Source: Gemmatimonadaceae bacterium (lineage in GTDB: Bacteria > Gemmatimonadota > Gemmatimonadetes > Gemmatimonadales > Gemmatimonadaceae). Taken from it: a stretch of DNA of 64,000 nt. Position numbers and translations under genes: made by a program. The stretch is from the NCBI GenBank assembly GCA_020852815.1, contig JADZAN010000010.1, positions 62,001 to 126,000 on the forward strand, in the 5' to 3' direction. This document shows positions 12,564 through 21,335 of the stretch, one piece after another (the stretch's first letter is position 1; each line of letters opens with the position of its first letter). Under the pieces are notes generated by a model. It saw only the letters and a program-made list of their open reading frames with translations. It had not been told where the DNA came from and did no database searches.

Positions 12564-14855
12564 TTGGATCGTCTGGTCGAGCTGCTGTTCAAGTACCGAC
12601 CGTTCGCCTTTGCGAAGGGGACGCTCGCGTTCGCCTCCGCAGTGCCGGCGTGGGTCATCGCGCTGGCCGGGGCGTTGGCGGCCGTGCTGGCGGTGACGAC
12701 GTACCTGCGCCACCCGGGTGAGCTGACGGCGCGCACGCGCGGTGCGCTGGCCGCGCTGCGCGTGGTGGCGATTGCCGGACTCACCCTGGCGCTCATGCGC
12801 CCGGTCCTCGTGCTCAGCAGCTCCATCACGCAGCGCAACGTGGTGGCGGTCGTGGTCGATGACTCGCGCAGCATGCAGGTGCGCGACCTGGACGGCGATT
12901 CGCGCGCCGACGCCGTGCGGCGACTGGCCGGCGCACCCGATTCCGCGCTGCTGCGCGCGCTCGCCGACCGGTACCAACTTCGCGTGTTCCGGTTGGGGGG
13001 CGGTGGGCGGATGGCCGATGCGTCGGGAATAGCCTTCGACGGAACGCGCACACGGCTGGCGTCGTCGCTCTTGCGTATCGAAGACGACCTGAGCGGTGTG
13101 CCGACCGCCGGCATCGTCCTGCTGAGCGACGGTGCCGACAACACGGCGGCGACGCCGGGGGAGGCGGGGGTGAGCGAGCAACTGCTCTCGCTGCGCGCGC
13201 GTCGCATCCCGGTGTACGCGGTGGGGGTGGGGCGCGAGCGATTCGAGCGGGACATCGAGGTGGCGCGAGTGGATGCGCCACGCGCGGTGCTGCGCGATGC
13301 CTCGCTCTTCGTGCAGGTCGTGCTGGTGCAGCGCGGATACGGCGGCGAGCGGATTCCCGTGGTGGTGGAGGATTCGGGACGGATCGTGGGGACGGCGACG
13401 GCGCTCCTCCCGCGCGATGGGGAAGCGGTATCGGTGCGCATTCGCGTCCCGGCTACCGAGGTGGGGGCGCGACTGCTGCGCGTGAAGGTGCCGGCGCAGG
13501 CGGGCGAGATGATCGCCGAGAACAACGAGCGCTCGACCATGGTCATCGTGCGCGATCGGCGCGAGAAGATTCTCTATGTGGAGGGGGAGCCGCGCTTCGA
13601 GCTCAAGTTCCTGCGTCGCGCCGTGGAGGCGGACGGCAACATTCAGTTGGTCACGCTCCTGCGGTCGGCCAGGGACAAGTACTTGCGCCTGGGCGTGGAC
13701 GATTCACTCGAGCTGGCGGCCGGCTTTCCGCGCACGCGCGAGGCGCTGTTTGCCTACCGCGCGGTGGTGCTGGGGAGCGTCGAGGCGTCGTTCTTCACCG
13801 CCGACCAGCTGCGGATGCTGGGGGACTTCGTGAGCGAGCGCGGCGGCGGGCTGCTGGTGCTGGGGGGGCGCGACGCGTTAGGCGAGGGGGGATATGGCGG
13901 GACGGCGGTGAGCGATGCGCTCCCGCTGGAGCTGCAGGGGGTGCTGGGCGACGTCCCGGTGGTGGTGACGCTGCAGGCGACGCCGACGGTGGCGGCGGCG
14001 GGGCATCCCGCGTTGCAGCTCGCGGACAACGACAGCAGCTCCAAGGCGCGCTGGGCGACGATGCCGGCGCTGACCTCGGTGAACCGCCTGGGGCGCGCCA
14101 AGCCGGGCGCCACCATCCTCCTCAGCGGGACGGCGAGCGACGGCGTCACGTCGCGTCCGCTGCTCGCGGTGCAGCGCTACGGGCGCGGGAAGGCGATCGT
14201 CTTCGCCGCGCAGGACTCGTGGCTGTGGCAGATGGACGCGCAGGTGGCGGTGGACGACCAGACGCATGAGACGTTCTGGCGGCAGATGCTGCGCTGGCTG
14301 GTGAGCGACGTTCCCGATCGCGTGGAAGGGGTGGTCGCTGAAGAGAGCGGGCCGGGGGAAGGGGTCGCGCTGCGGGCGGAGGTGAGCGACTCCGCCTATC
14401 GCAAGGCGAACGGGGCCACGGTGGTGGGGACCGTGACAACGCCGAGCGGTGTCTCACAGGATGTGGCGCTCGAGTGGGCCGTGGAGCGCGACGGAGAGTA
14501 CCGCACCACGTACGTCCCCGAGGGGAACGGGGTGCACGCGGTGCGGCTGCGCGCGGTAGTTGGTGGCGACACGATCCCGGGCGAGGCGACGTACGTGCGG
14601 GTCGCGGTGCCGATGCAGGAGTACTTCGGGGCCGAGATGCGTCCGACCATGCTGCGGCAGATTGCCGAGGAAACCGGAGGACGCTTCTACCGGGCGTCGG
14701 AGGCGGGAGACGTGGCCAAGGACCTGGTGTACAGCGCGAGCGGCGCGACCGTGGTGGAGAAGAAGGACCTGTGGGACATGCCGGCGTTGCTGGGGCTGGT
14801 CCTGCTGGCCCTTGGGGGGGAGTGGGCGCTGCGGCGGCGGCGGGGGGTGGCGTGA
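12564..14855 (+). CDS. Membrane VWA / glutamine-amidotransferase-like protein
   Basis: 763-residue inner-membrane protein opening the MoxR cluster. It has two N-terminal transmembrane helices (about 28-47 and 62-84). A von Willebrand A domain with the metal-site motif DDSRS (D99, S101, S103) follows. Then comes a class-I amidotransferase-like fold, recognisable from ILYVEGEPRFELKFLRR through SERGGGLLVLGG. A last transmembrane helix sits near the C terminus. Such proteins are common in BatA/DUF58/MoxR gene neighbourhoods; the amidotransferase domain is usually non-catalytic. The start is TTG 12564 behind a G/A-rich stretch. It overlaps the next gene at GTGATG. Confidence 0.83.
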   Translation: MDRLVELLFKYRPFAFAKGTLAFASAVPAWVIALAGALAAVLAVTTYLRHPGELTARTRGALAALRVVAIAGLTLALMRPVLVLSSSITQRNVVAVVVDDSRSMQVRDLDGDSRADAVRRLAGAPDSALLRALADRYQLRVFRLGGGGRMADASGIAFDGTRTRLASSLLRIEDDLSGVPTAGIVLLSDGADNTAATPGEAGVSEQLLSLRARRIPVYAVGVGRERFERDIEVARVDAPRAVLRDASLFVQVVLVQRGYGGERIPVVVEDSGRIVGTATALLPRDGEAVSVRIRVPATEVGARLLRVKVPAQAGEMIAENNERSTMVIVRDRREKILYVEGEPRFELKFLRRAVEADGNIQLVTLLRSARDKYLRLGVDDSLELAAGFPRTREALFAYRAVVLGSVEASFFTADQLRMLGDFVSERGGGLLVLGGRDALGEGGYGGTAVSDALPLELQGVLGDVPVVVTLQATPTVAAAGHPALQLADNDSSSKARWATMPALTSVNRLGRAKPGATILLSGTASDGVTSRPLLAVQRYGRGKAIVFAAQDSWLWQMDAQVAVDDQTHETFWRQMLRWLVSDVPDRVEGVVAEESGPGEGVALRAEVSDSAYRKANGATVVGTVTTPSGVSQDVALEWAVERDGEYRTTYVPEGNGVHAVRLRAVVGGDTIPGEATYVRVAVPMQEYFGAEMRPTMLRQIAEETGGRFYRASEAGDVAKDLVYSASGATVVEKKDLWDMPALLGLVLLALGGEWALRRRRGVA

Positions 14856-15889
14856 TGCGACGCCGGTGGGGCGTGGCGCGTGCGCGCGCGTTGCTGCTGG
14901 CGGCGGTGTGCTGCGGCGCGGTCGCCGCACGCGCGGCGCAGGCGCAGGCGGGCGCCGCCCCGCGCACGGCGATCCTCCTCGTGGCCGGCGTCGGCGGCGA
15001 GAAGCGCCTGACAGACGCCTATCACGGCTATGCAACCGCCATTGCCGACGCCGCCTCCAGGCGCTTCGGCATCCCGGATTCGCTCATCGTCGTGCTCGCC
15101 GAAGACTCCACGCGCGCGCGCGTGCGTGCCCGTTCCACGCGCGAGCAGATCCTTGCGTCGATCGGCCGTCTCTCGGCAGGGATGCGCGCCGGGGACCGCC
15201 TGGTAATCGTCCTCTTCGGCCACGGCACGGCGCAGGGAAACGAGTCGCGCTTCAACATTCCCGGGCCGGACATGTCGGCCGCCGACTTTGCGGCCGCGCT
15301 TGCGCCGCTGCGCGACGTTAGTGTCGTCGTCGTCAACACGACGAGTGCAAGCGGTGACTTCGTCAAAGCGCTGGCCGCCCCGATGCGCGTGGTGGTGACG
15401 GCGACGCGCACGCCGCGCGAGCAGAACGAGACGCTGTTTCCGGCGCACATCGTGGCCGCGCTCACCGGGGCGTCTGGCGCCGCGGACAGCGACAAGGATG
15501 GGCGCGTGAACCTGCTCGAAGCGTTCACGTACGCCCGCCGCGAGGTGGAGCGGGTGTTCGAGCAGGGCAACCGCATCGCCACCGAGCACGCCGTGCTCGA
15601 CGACGATGGCGATGGCGTGGGACATGGTGACGCGAGCGAGAAGGGGCCCGATGGACCGCGGGCGCGGGCGCTCTTCCTTGAACCCGCGGGGGGGGCCACG
15701 CTGGCGGCCGATCCGCGCGCGGCGACGCTGCTGGCCGAGCGGCGCGAGCTGGACGGGCGACTCGAGGCCTTGCGCTCGCGCCGCTCGACGATGAGCGAGG
15801 AGGCCTATCAGAAGGCGCTCGAGCCGCTGATGGTGGAGCTGGCGAGAAACGCGAGTGCGCTCAAGGCGCTGGAGGGGAAGAAGCCGTGA
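14855..15889 (+). CDS. Exported caspase-fold (C13-like) protein, Cys replaced
   Basis: 344-residue secreted protein with a clear signal peptide (Arg-rich start, hydrophobic core, AQAQA). The next 200 residues look like a clan-CD peptidase fold of the C13/legumain type: the histidine motif is LFGHGTAQG (H123). The strand that should end in the catalytic Cys (pattern ACESG in legumain) reads VVVNTTSASGD, placing Ser164 where Cys is expected. The domain may therefore be inactive or use serine. A calcium-loop-like DSDKDGRVNLLE and a C-terminal coiled segment follow. It overlaps both neighbours and belongs to the MoxR cluster. The family call is by motif inspection only. Confidence 0.65.
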   Translation: MRRRWGVARARALLLAAVCCGAVAARAAQAQAGAAPRTAILLVAGVGGEKRLTDAYHGYATAIADAASRRFGIPDSLIVVLAEDSTRARVRARSTREQILASIGRLSAGMRAGDRLVIVLFGHGTAQGNESRFNIPGPDMSAADFAAALAPLRDVSVVVVNTTSASGDFVKALAAPMRVVVTATRTPREQNETLFPAHIVAALTGASGAADSDKDGRVNLLEAFTYARREVERVFEQGNRIATEHAVLDDDGDGVGHGDASEKGPDGPRARALFLEPAGGATLAADPRAATLLAERRELDGRLEALRSRRSTMSEEAYQKALEPLMVELARNASALKALEGKKP

Positions 15890-18507
15890 ACGCATTCCGC
15901 CGTTTGGGGCTCGCGGCCCTGCTGGTGTGCGTTCCGCCGGCGGCCTGCGCGCAGGACGCCGACGCGGGATCGCTGGCCGCGCGTTCGGTGGCGGCGCGGC
16001 AGGGGGGGCGCTACGAGGAGGCGATCAAGCTGGCGCGCGAGGCACTGGCGCGTGACAGCGCCCACGTGGCGGGCACGCGCAACCTCATGCGTGCGCTCAC
16101 GGACGTGGGGCGTCACGCGGAGGCCATCGACGTGGGCGAACGCTTTCGCCGCGTCACGCACGGCGGGCGCGAGGGCGACGTCTTGCTGGGCGATGCGTAT
16201 CGCGCACGTGGCGACGTGGCAGCCGCGCGGGCGGCGTACGAGCGCAGCCACAGTGGGCGCGACTCGCTCACGGCGCGCTTGCAACTGGCGACGCTCGCCC
16301 TGGAGGGCGGGGCCCGCGATGAGGCCATGCGCACCTTCGACGCCTTCATCGACACCTACAACAGCAGTCGCGCACGCCTCAGCGCCGACGAGTTGCGCGC
16401 CGTGGCTATCGCCTGTCGCTACCTGGGGCGCAACGATCCGCAACTGTTCAAGGATGCCCTCAAGGCGTACGACGAATCCATTGCCGCCGACTCCACCAAC
16501 CTGGATACGCGCACCGAGCTGGGCTTCCTCTTCCTCGAGAAGTTCAACGCGGCCGATGCGCGTGCCATGTTCGATGCCGTGCTCAAGGTCAATGCGCGCC
16601 ACCCGCGCGCGCTCCTCGGGATGTCGCGCGTCCTCTCGTTCGACGGCCGCGGTGATCCATCGGCTTACGTGCGGCAGTCGCTCGAGGTCAATCCGGGCGA
16701 CCCGGAGGCACGTGCGGTCTCCGCGCTCCTCCTGATCGACGTCGAGCGCTACGACGACGCGGCGAACGAGGCGATTCGCGGGCTTGCCGCCGACACCGGC
16801 GCCGCCCCGCCGCTGGTGGCGCTCGCCGCCGCACGGTGGCTCTCCGGCGATTCGGCCAACTTCAGGCGCGCACTGGCGCGGGCGCACGCGCGCCTGGTGG
16901 GGTCGGCCGACGCCGAGGTGACGCTGGCCGACGTGGCGGCGCGCAACCGGCTGTATCGCGACGCGACCGCCTTCGCCGCCCAGGGCGTGGCGCGCGATCC
17001 CAGGGCGGCGAGAGCGCGGGCGTTGTTAGGCGTGAACCAGCTGCGCATCGGGCAGGTGGCCGAGGGAAAGGCGAACCTCGACCGCGCCTTTGCCATCGAC
17101 CCCTACGACGTGTGGGCGAAGAACACGCTCGACCTGCTGGACACGTTCGATGGCTACGCCGAGGTGCGCACACCGCGCTTCGTCCTCGTGATGGAGAAGA
17201 AGGACGCGCCGCTCCTCTCGCTCTACGCGGGGCCGTTGGCGGAGATGGCCTTCGACTCGCTGTCGGCGCGTTATGGCTATCGCCCCACCGAGGCGGTGCG
17301 CATCGAGTTTTTCCGCAGCCACGCCGACTTTTCCGTGCGCACGGTGGGGCTGGCGGGGCTGGGGGCGCTGGGCGTCTGCTTTGGACCGGTCGTGGCGATG
17401 GATTCGCCGGCCGCGCGCAAGGTGGGGGAGTTCAATTGGGGGTCGACGCTCTGGCACGAGATCGCGCACACGTTCACGTTAGGCGCGACTGGCAATCGCA
17501 TCCCGCGGTGGTTCTCGGAGGGGCTCTCGGTGCTGGAGGAACGACGCGCGCGCGCGTCGTGGGGGAGCGACGTCTCCCCGGAGTTCCTCGCCGCGTATGC
17601 CGCGGGGATGCTTGCCCCGCCCTCGCGCATGAACGATGGCTTCATGCGGCCGCGCTTTCCGCAGGAGGTCATCCTCTCGTACTACCAGGCGTCGCTCGTG
17701 GCCGAGTGGATCGAGGAGCAGAAGACGATGGCGGGCATTCGGGGCATGCTGGCGGCGTATGCTCGCGGCGCGAACACGGCCACGGTGGTGCGCGACGTGC
17801 TGGGCTACGACACGCCGACCTTCGATCGCGAGTTCGACCGCTGGATTCGTGCGCGCTTCGCGCGCGAGTTCGCGGCGGTGTCGATGGAGGGCGGGAAGGG
17901 GAGTGGGCACGAGGAGGCGATACGGTGGAAGGGGACGTTCGCCGACGCGATGCACGCCGCGACGGCGGCGGCCGAGCGCCAGCGCTGGGACGATGCCGTC
18001 CGCGAGCTGGAGCGGGCCAAGGGACTCTTTCCCGCCTATACCGGTGAGGACTCGCCGTACCGGACCTTGGCCGAGATTCACCTCACGCGGGGCGACAGTG
18101 CGGCGGCCATGCGCGAGCTGCAGGCCATGACGTTGCGCAACGAGCTGGCGTTCGACGCGAATGTGCAGCTGGCGGCGCTGGCGCAGGCGCGGCGCGACAC
18201 CGCGGGGAGTGCGGCGGCGCTGGAACGCACGCTCTTCATCTCCCCCTTCGACCTTGGCGTCCATGAGCGACTGGCCGAGCAGGCCGGGCGACTGGGGCGT
18301 CACGCGGTGGCGATTCGCGAGCGACAGGCGGTGCTGGCACTCGATCCGAGCGATCGCGTCGAGGCGCTCACGCAGCTGGCGCTCGCCTACGCCGACGCGG
18401 GTGACGTGGCCCAGGCGCGGCGCGAGGTCCTGCGCGCCCTGGACCTCGCCCCTAACTACGAGAAGGCACAGGCGCTCCTCCTCACGCTCCAGGAGAAACG
18501 GCCATGA
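15886..18507 (+). CDS. Exported TPR protein with gluzincin peptidase domain
   Basis: 873-residue protein with a signal peptide (cleavage near AACAQD), about 400 residues of tetratricopeptide repeats and then a peptidase MA-type domain with HEIAH (524-528) and the third zinc ligand E545 in RWFSEGLS. TPRs resume in the C-terminal 200 residues. It is likely periplasmic. The HExxH plus downstream Glu is complete, so it may be an active metallopeptidase. The GTG start overlaps the preceding stop by four bases (GTGA), and its own stop overlaps the next ATG, indicating tight co-translation with the caspase-fold and DUF4159 genes. Confidence 0.85.
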   Translation: MNAFRRLGLAALLVCVPPAACAQDADAGSLAARSVAARQGGRYEEAIKLAREALARDSAHVAGTRNLMRALTDVGRHAEAIDVGERFRRVTHGGREGDVLLGDAYRARGDVAAARAAYERSHSGRDSLTARLQLATLALEGGARDEAMRTFDAFIDTYNSSRARLSADELRAVAIACRYLGRNDPQLFKDALKAYDESIAADSTNLDTRTELGFLFLEKFNAADARAMFDAVLKVNARHPRALLGMSRVLSFDGRGDPSAYVRQSLEVNPGDPEARAVSALLLIDVERYDDAANEAIRGLAADTGAAPPLVALAAARWLSGDSANFRRALARAHARLVGSADAEVTLADVAARNRLYRDATAFAAQGVARDPRAARARALLGVNQLRIGQVAEGKANLDRAFAIDPYDVWAKNTLDLLDTFDGYAEVRTPRFVLVMEKKDAPLLSLYAGPLAEMAFDSLSARYGYRPTEAVRIEFFRSHADFSVRTVGLAGLGALGVCFGPVVAMDSPAARKVGEFNWGSTLWHEIAHTFTLGATGNRIPRWFSEGLSVLEERRARASWGSDVSPEFLAAYAAGMLAPPSRMNDGFMRPRFPQEVILSYYQASLVAEWIEEQKTMAGIRGMLAAYARGANTATVVRDVLGYDTPTFDREFDRWIRARFAREFAAVSMEGGKGSGHEEAIRWKGTFADAMHAATAAAERQRWDDAVRELERAKGLFPAYTGEDSPYRTLAEIHLTRGDSAAAMRELQAMTLRNELAFDANVQLAALAQARRDTAGSAAALERTLFISPFDLGVHERLAEQAGRLGRHAVAIRERQAVLALDPSDRVEALTQLALAYADAGDVAQARREVLRALDLAPNYEKAQALLLTLQEKRP

Positions 18508-19259
18508 GACGCTGGCAGCGATGGGCACTTGCGGCGGCGGTGCTCGTTCCCGCACTCGCCCTCACCGCGCAGGGCTTCCGGCGCGGGCGCCATTCCCCCG
18601 GGCGCGATCCGGTGGCCAACGTCACGTACGACGGACGGTTCACCTTCGTGCGCATGAAGTTCGAGCCGTTAGGCGGCGGCTGGGACCTCAAGTGGGATCA
18701 TGACTACCCGCGCGCCGAGAACCACTTCATGAAGATCCTCTCCGAGCTGACGACGGTGAAGCCGCAACTCGAGGGGAGCAACATCCTGGCCTTCGACAGT
18801 CCGGAGCTGTTCCGCTACCCGGTGGCCTACGTCTCCGAACCCGGCTTCTGGACCATGACCGAGGCGGAGAAGGCGGGGGTGCAGGCGTACGTGCAGAAGG
18901 GGGGCTTCCTGATCTTCGACGACTTCGTGGGGAACCACTGGTACAACTTCGAGCGACGCTGGCAGGAGGCCTTTCCCGGCCTCACGCTGGTGAAGCTCGA
19001 CCGCACGCACCCCATCTTCGACTCGTTCTATCACATCGAGTCGCTGGAGATGTCGCACCCCAACTTCCCGGTGCAGGCGGAGTTCTGGGGCGCGTACGAG
19101 GACAACGATCCGTCCAAGCGCCTCGTGATGATCGCCGACTACAACAACGACATCGGTGACTACATGGAGTGGTCGGATGAGGGCTTCCTCCCCATTGCAC
19201 TCACCAACGAGGCGTACAAGCTGGCGGTGAACTATGTCGTCTACGCCATGACCCACTGA
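18504..19259 (+). CDS. Exported DUF4159 protein
   Basis: 251 residues with a signal peptide (WALAAAVLVPALALTAQG) and a DUF4159 domain covering the rest. Recognisable segments are ANVTYDGRFTFVRMKF, NILAFDSPELFRYPVAYVSEPG and KGGFLIFDDF. The domain has an amidotransferase-like Rossmann appearance, but its activity is unknown. DUF4159 genes habitually accompany MoxR/DUF58/BatA operons, as here. It is followed by 83 bases containing a 7-bp hairpin (19276-19293) before moxR, so expression of upstream and downstream halves could differ. Confidence 0.85.
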   Translation: MRRWQRWALAAAVLVPALALTAQGFRRGRHSPGRDPVANVTYDGRFTFVRMKFEPLGGGWDLKWDHDYPRAENHFMKILSELTTVKPQLEGSNILAFDSPELFRYPVAYVSEPGFWTMTEAEKAGVQAYVQKGGFLIFDDFVGNHWYNFERRWQEAFPGLTLVKLDRTHPIFDSFYHIESLEMSHPNFPVQAEFWGAYEDNDPSKRLVMIADYNNDIGDYMEWSDEGFLPIALTNEAYKLAVNYVVYAMTH

Positions 19260-19342
19260 CCGCGGTCGCACCAATCGTCGCCGTCGGGCGACGCGCGCAA
19301 CGACGAACGCTCCCTTGCCCCACCCCCCCAACTGAGGAAACC

Positions 19343-20380
19343 GTGTCGACGACAGCCCCGGAAAGCGTTGCCCTCGAAGCCCCCGACGATCTCGCCCTCG
19401 CCGACAGGCTGCGGGGCGGGCAGCAGCAGGTCATGGCCGAGCTGCGCAAGCTCATCATCGGGCAGGAGCACGTGGTGGAACAGGCGCTCATCGCGCTGTT
19501 CGCGGGGGGGAATTGCCTCATCGTGGGCGTCCCGGGGCTGGCCAAGACGCTCCTGATCCACACGATGGCACAGGTGCTCGACCTGCGGTTCTCGCGCATC
19601 CAGTTCACGCCGGACCTCATGCCGTCGGACATCACGGGGACGGACATCATCCAGGAAGACCCGGAGACGGGGCGCCGTCGCATGGCGTTCGTCCCCGGGC
19701 CGATCTTCGCCAACATCGTGCTGGCCGACGAGATCAACCGCACGCCACCCAAGACGCAGTCGGCGCTGCTGGAGGCGATGCAGGAGCACCGCGTGACGGT
19801 GCAGGGGCGCACCTACCAGCTGGACGAGCCGTTCTTCGTCTTCGCGACGCAGAACCCGATCGAACTCGAGGGGACATACCCGCTTCCCGAAGCGCAACTG
19901 GACCGCTTCATGTTCCAGGTCGTGATCGACTACCTCAACGAGGACGACGAGCTCAAGGTCGTACAGACGACGACGGCGATCCAGAGCCACGTCTTCCGGC
20001 ACGCCATCACGGGACCGGACATCGTCGCCTTCCAGCGACTCGTCAGGCGGGTCCCGGTGGCCGAGTCGGTGGCGCGCTACGCGGTGCACCTGGCGAGGGC
20101 GTCGCGCCCGGTGTCGCCGACGGCGCCCGACTTCATCAAGCAGTGGGTGTCGTACGGGGCGTCGACGCGCGCCGCGCAGTACCTCGTGCTGGGGGGAAAG
20201 GCGCGCGCACTCATGCAGGGGCGCTACCACGTCTCATTCGACGACATCCAGGCGCTGGCCGCCCCGGTGCTGCGGCATCGCATCCTCACCAACTTCCACG
20301 CGCAGTCGGAGCGGGTGACGACGGACCAGATCGTGGCCAGGCTGGTGGAGGCGGTGCCGCTCCCCAAGGCGAGGCTGTAG
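19343..20380 (+). CDS. MoxR-family AAA+ ATPase
   Basis: 345-residue cytoplasmic ATPase with Walker A GVPGLAKT (62-69), Walker B VLADEINR, sensor FVFATQNPIELEGTYPLPEAQLDRF and the C-terminal lid. MoxR proteins work with VWA-domain partners as chaperone or metal-insertion machines; three VWA-containing partners are encoded in this cluster (12564, 20384, 21336). The start is GTG 19343; the DUF58 gene follows after only three bases. Substrate unknown. Confidence 0.95.
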   Translation: MSTTAPESVALEAPDDLALADRLRGGQQQVMAELRKLIIGQEHVVEQALIALFAGGNCLIVGVPGLAKTLLIHTMAQVLDLRFSRIQFTPDLMPSDITGTDIIQEDPETGRRRMAFVPGPIFANIVLADEINRTPPKTQSALLEAMQEHRVTVQGRTYQLDEPFFVFATQNPIELEGTYPLPEAQLDRFMFQVVIDYLNEDDELKVVQTTTAIQSHVFRHAITGPDIVAFQRLVRRVPVAESVARYAVHLARASRPVSPTAPDFIKQWVSYGASTRAAQYLVLGGKARALMQGRYHVSFDDIQALAAPVLRHRILTNFHAQSERVTTDQIVARLVEAVPLPKARL

Positions 20381-20383
20381 GCC

Positions 20384-21325
20384 GTGCCCGCGCCCGGCGC
20401 CGCGGCCTCCGCCAGCCGCAATGACACGCTGCAGCCCGGGGTCCGGTTCATCGACCCGGTGGCCCTGGCGCGCATCGGCAACCTGGAGCTGGTGGCGCGG
20501 TGGGTGGTGGAGGGGTTCATCTCCGGGCTGCACCGCTCACCCCACCTGGGATTCTCCACCGATTTCGCCGAGCACCGGCCCTACGCGCCCGGTGACGACA
20601 TCCGGCATATCGACTGGCGCGTGTACGCGCGCACCGAGCGCTACTACCTCAAGGAGTTCGAGACGGAGACGAACACCAACTTCATGGTGCTCCTCGACGT
20701 CTCGGCGTCGATGGGGTACGGGTCGACCGGGATCACGAAGCTGGACTACGCCAGGTTCCTCGCGGCGAGCCTCGCGTACTTCTCGCATCGCCAGCGGGAC
20801 CGCGTTGGCTTCGCATCGTTTGGGGGCGACCTCGTCGACTACGTCCCGCCGTCTGCCAGGCACCTGCCGCAGGTGCTCTTCGCGCTCGACCGTGCGGTGG
20901 CGCGCGGGGGCGGCGCGCTCGCGCGACCGCTGGCCAAGATCGCCGAGAGCCAGCGCCGGCGCGGCTTCATGCTCGTCCTGTCGGACCTGTACGAGGAGCC
21001 CGATCGCGTGATCTCGGCACTCGGCCCGCTGCGCGATGCGGGGCACGACGTGATCGTCATGCACCTCCTGGACCCGCTCGAGCGCAGCTTCGACTTCAGC
21101 GACGCCTCCACCTTCGAGGATGTGGAGAGCGGGGTCCGGCTCCCGGTCGTCCCGTCGCGATTGCGCGCGGAGTACCGCCGCCTGGTGGCCGATCATGTCG
21201 CCACGCTGCAGCGCAGGCTGGGCGAGCATCGCATCGACGCCATGTTCATCGACACGTCGCAGCCGCTGGACGCGCTCCTGTTCGAGTACCTCGTGCGCCG
21301 CGAACGGTTGCGGACGGTGCGCTAG
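20384..21325 (+). CDS. DUF58 / VWA protein
   Basis: 313-residue protein. The DUF58 hallmark (HRPYAPGDDIRHIDWRVYAR, 64-83) is followed by a VWA domain whose metal-site motif is DVSAS (D105, S107, S109). No membrane segment is visible, so it is the soluble DUF58 type. It is the expected direct partner of the MoxR ATPase encoded three bases upstream. The start is GTG 20384. Confidence 0.93.
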   Translation: MPAPGAAASASRNDTLQPGVRFIDPVALARIGNLELVARWVVEGFISGLHRSPHLGFSTDFAEHRPYAPGDDIRHIDWRVYARTERYYLKEFETETNTNFMVLLDVSASMGYGSTGITKLDYARFLAASLAYFSHRQRDRVGFASFGGDLVDYVPPSARHLPQVLFALDRAVARGGGALARPLAKIAESQRRRGFMLVLSDLYEEPDRVISALGPLRDAGHDVIVMHLLDPLERSFDFSDASTFEDVESGVRLPVVPSRLRAEYRRLVADHVATLQRRLGEHRIDAMFIDTSQPLDALLFEYLVRRERLRTVR

Positions 21326-21335
21326 CGCGATCGCC

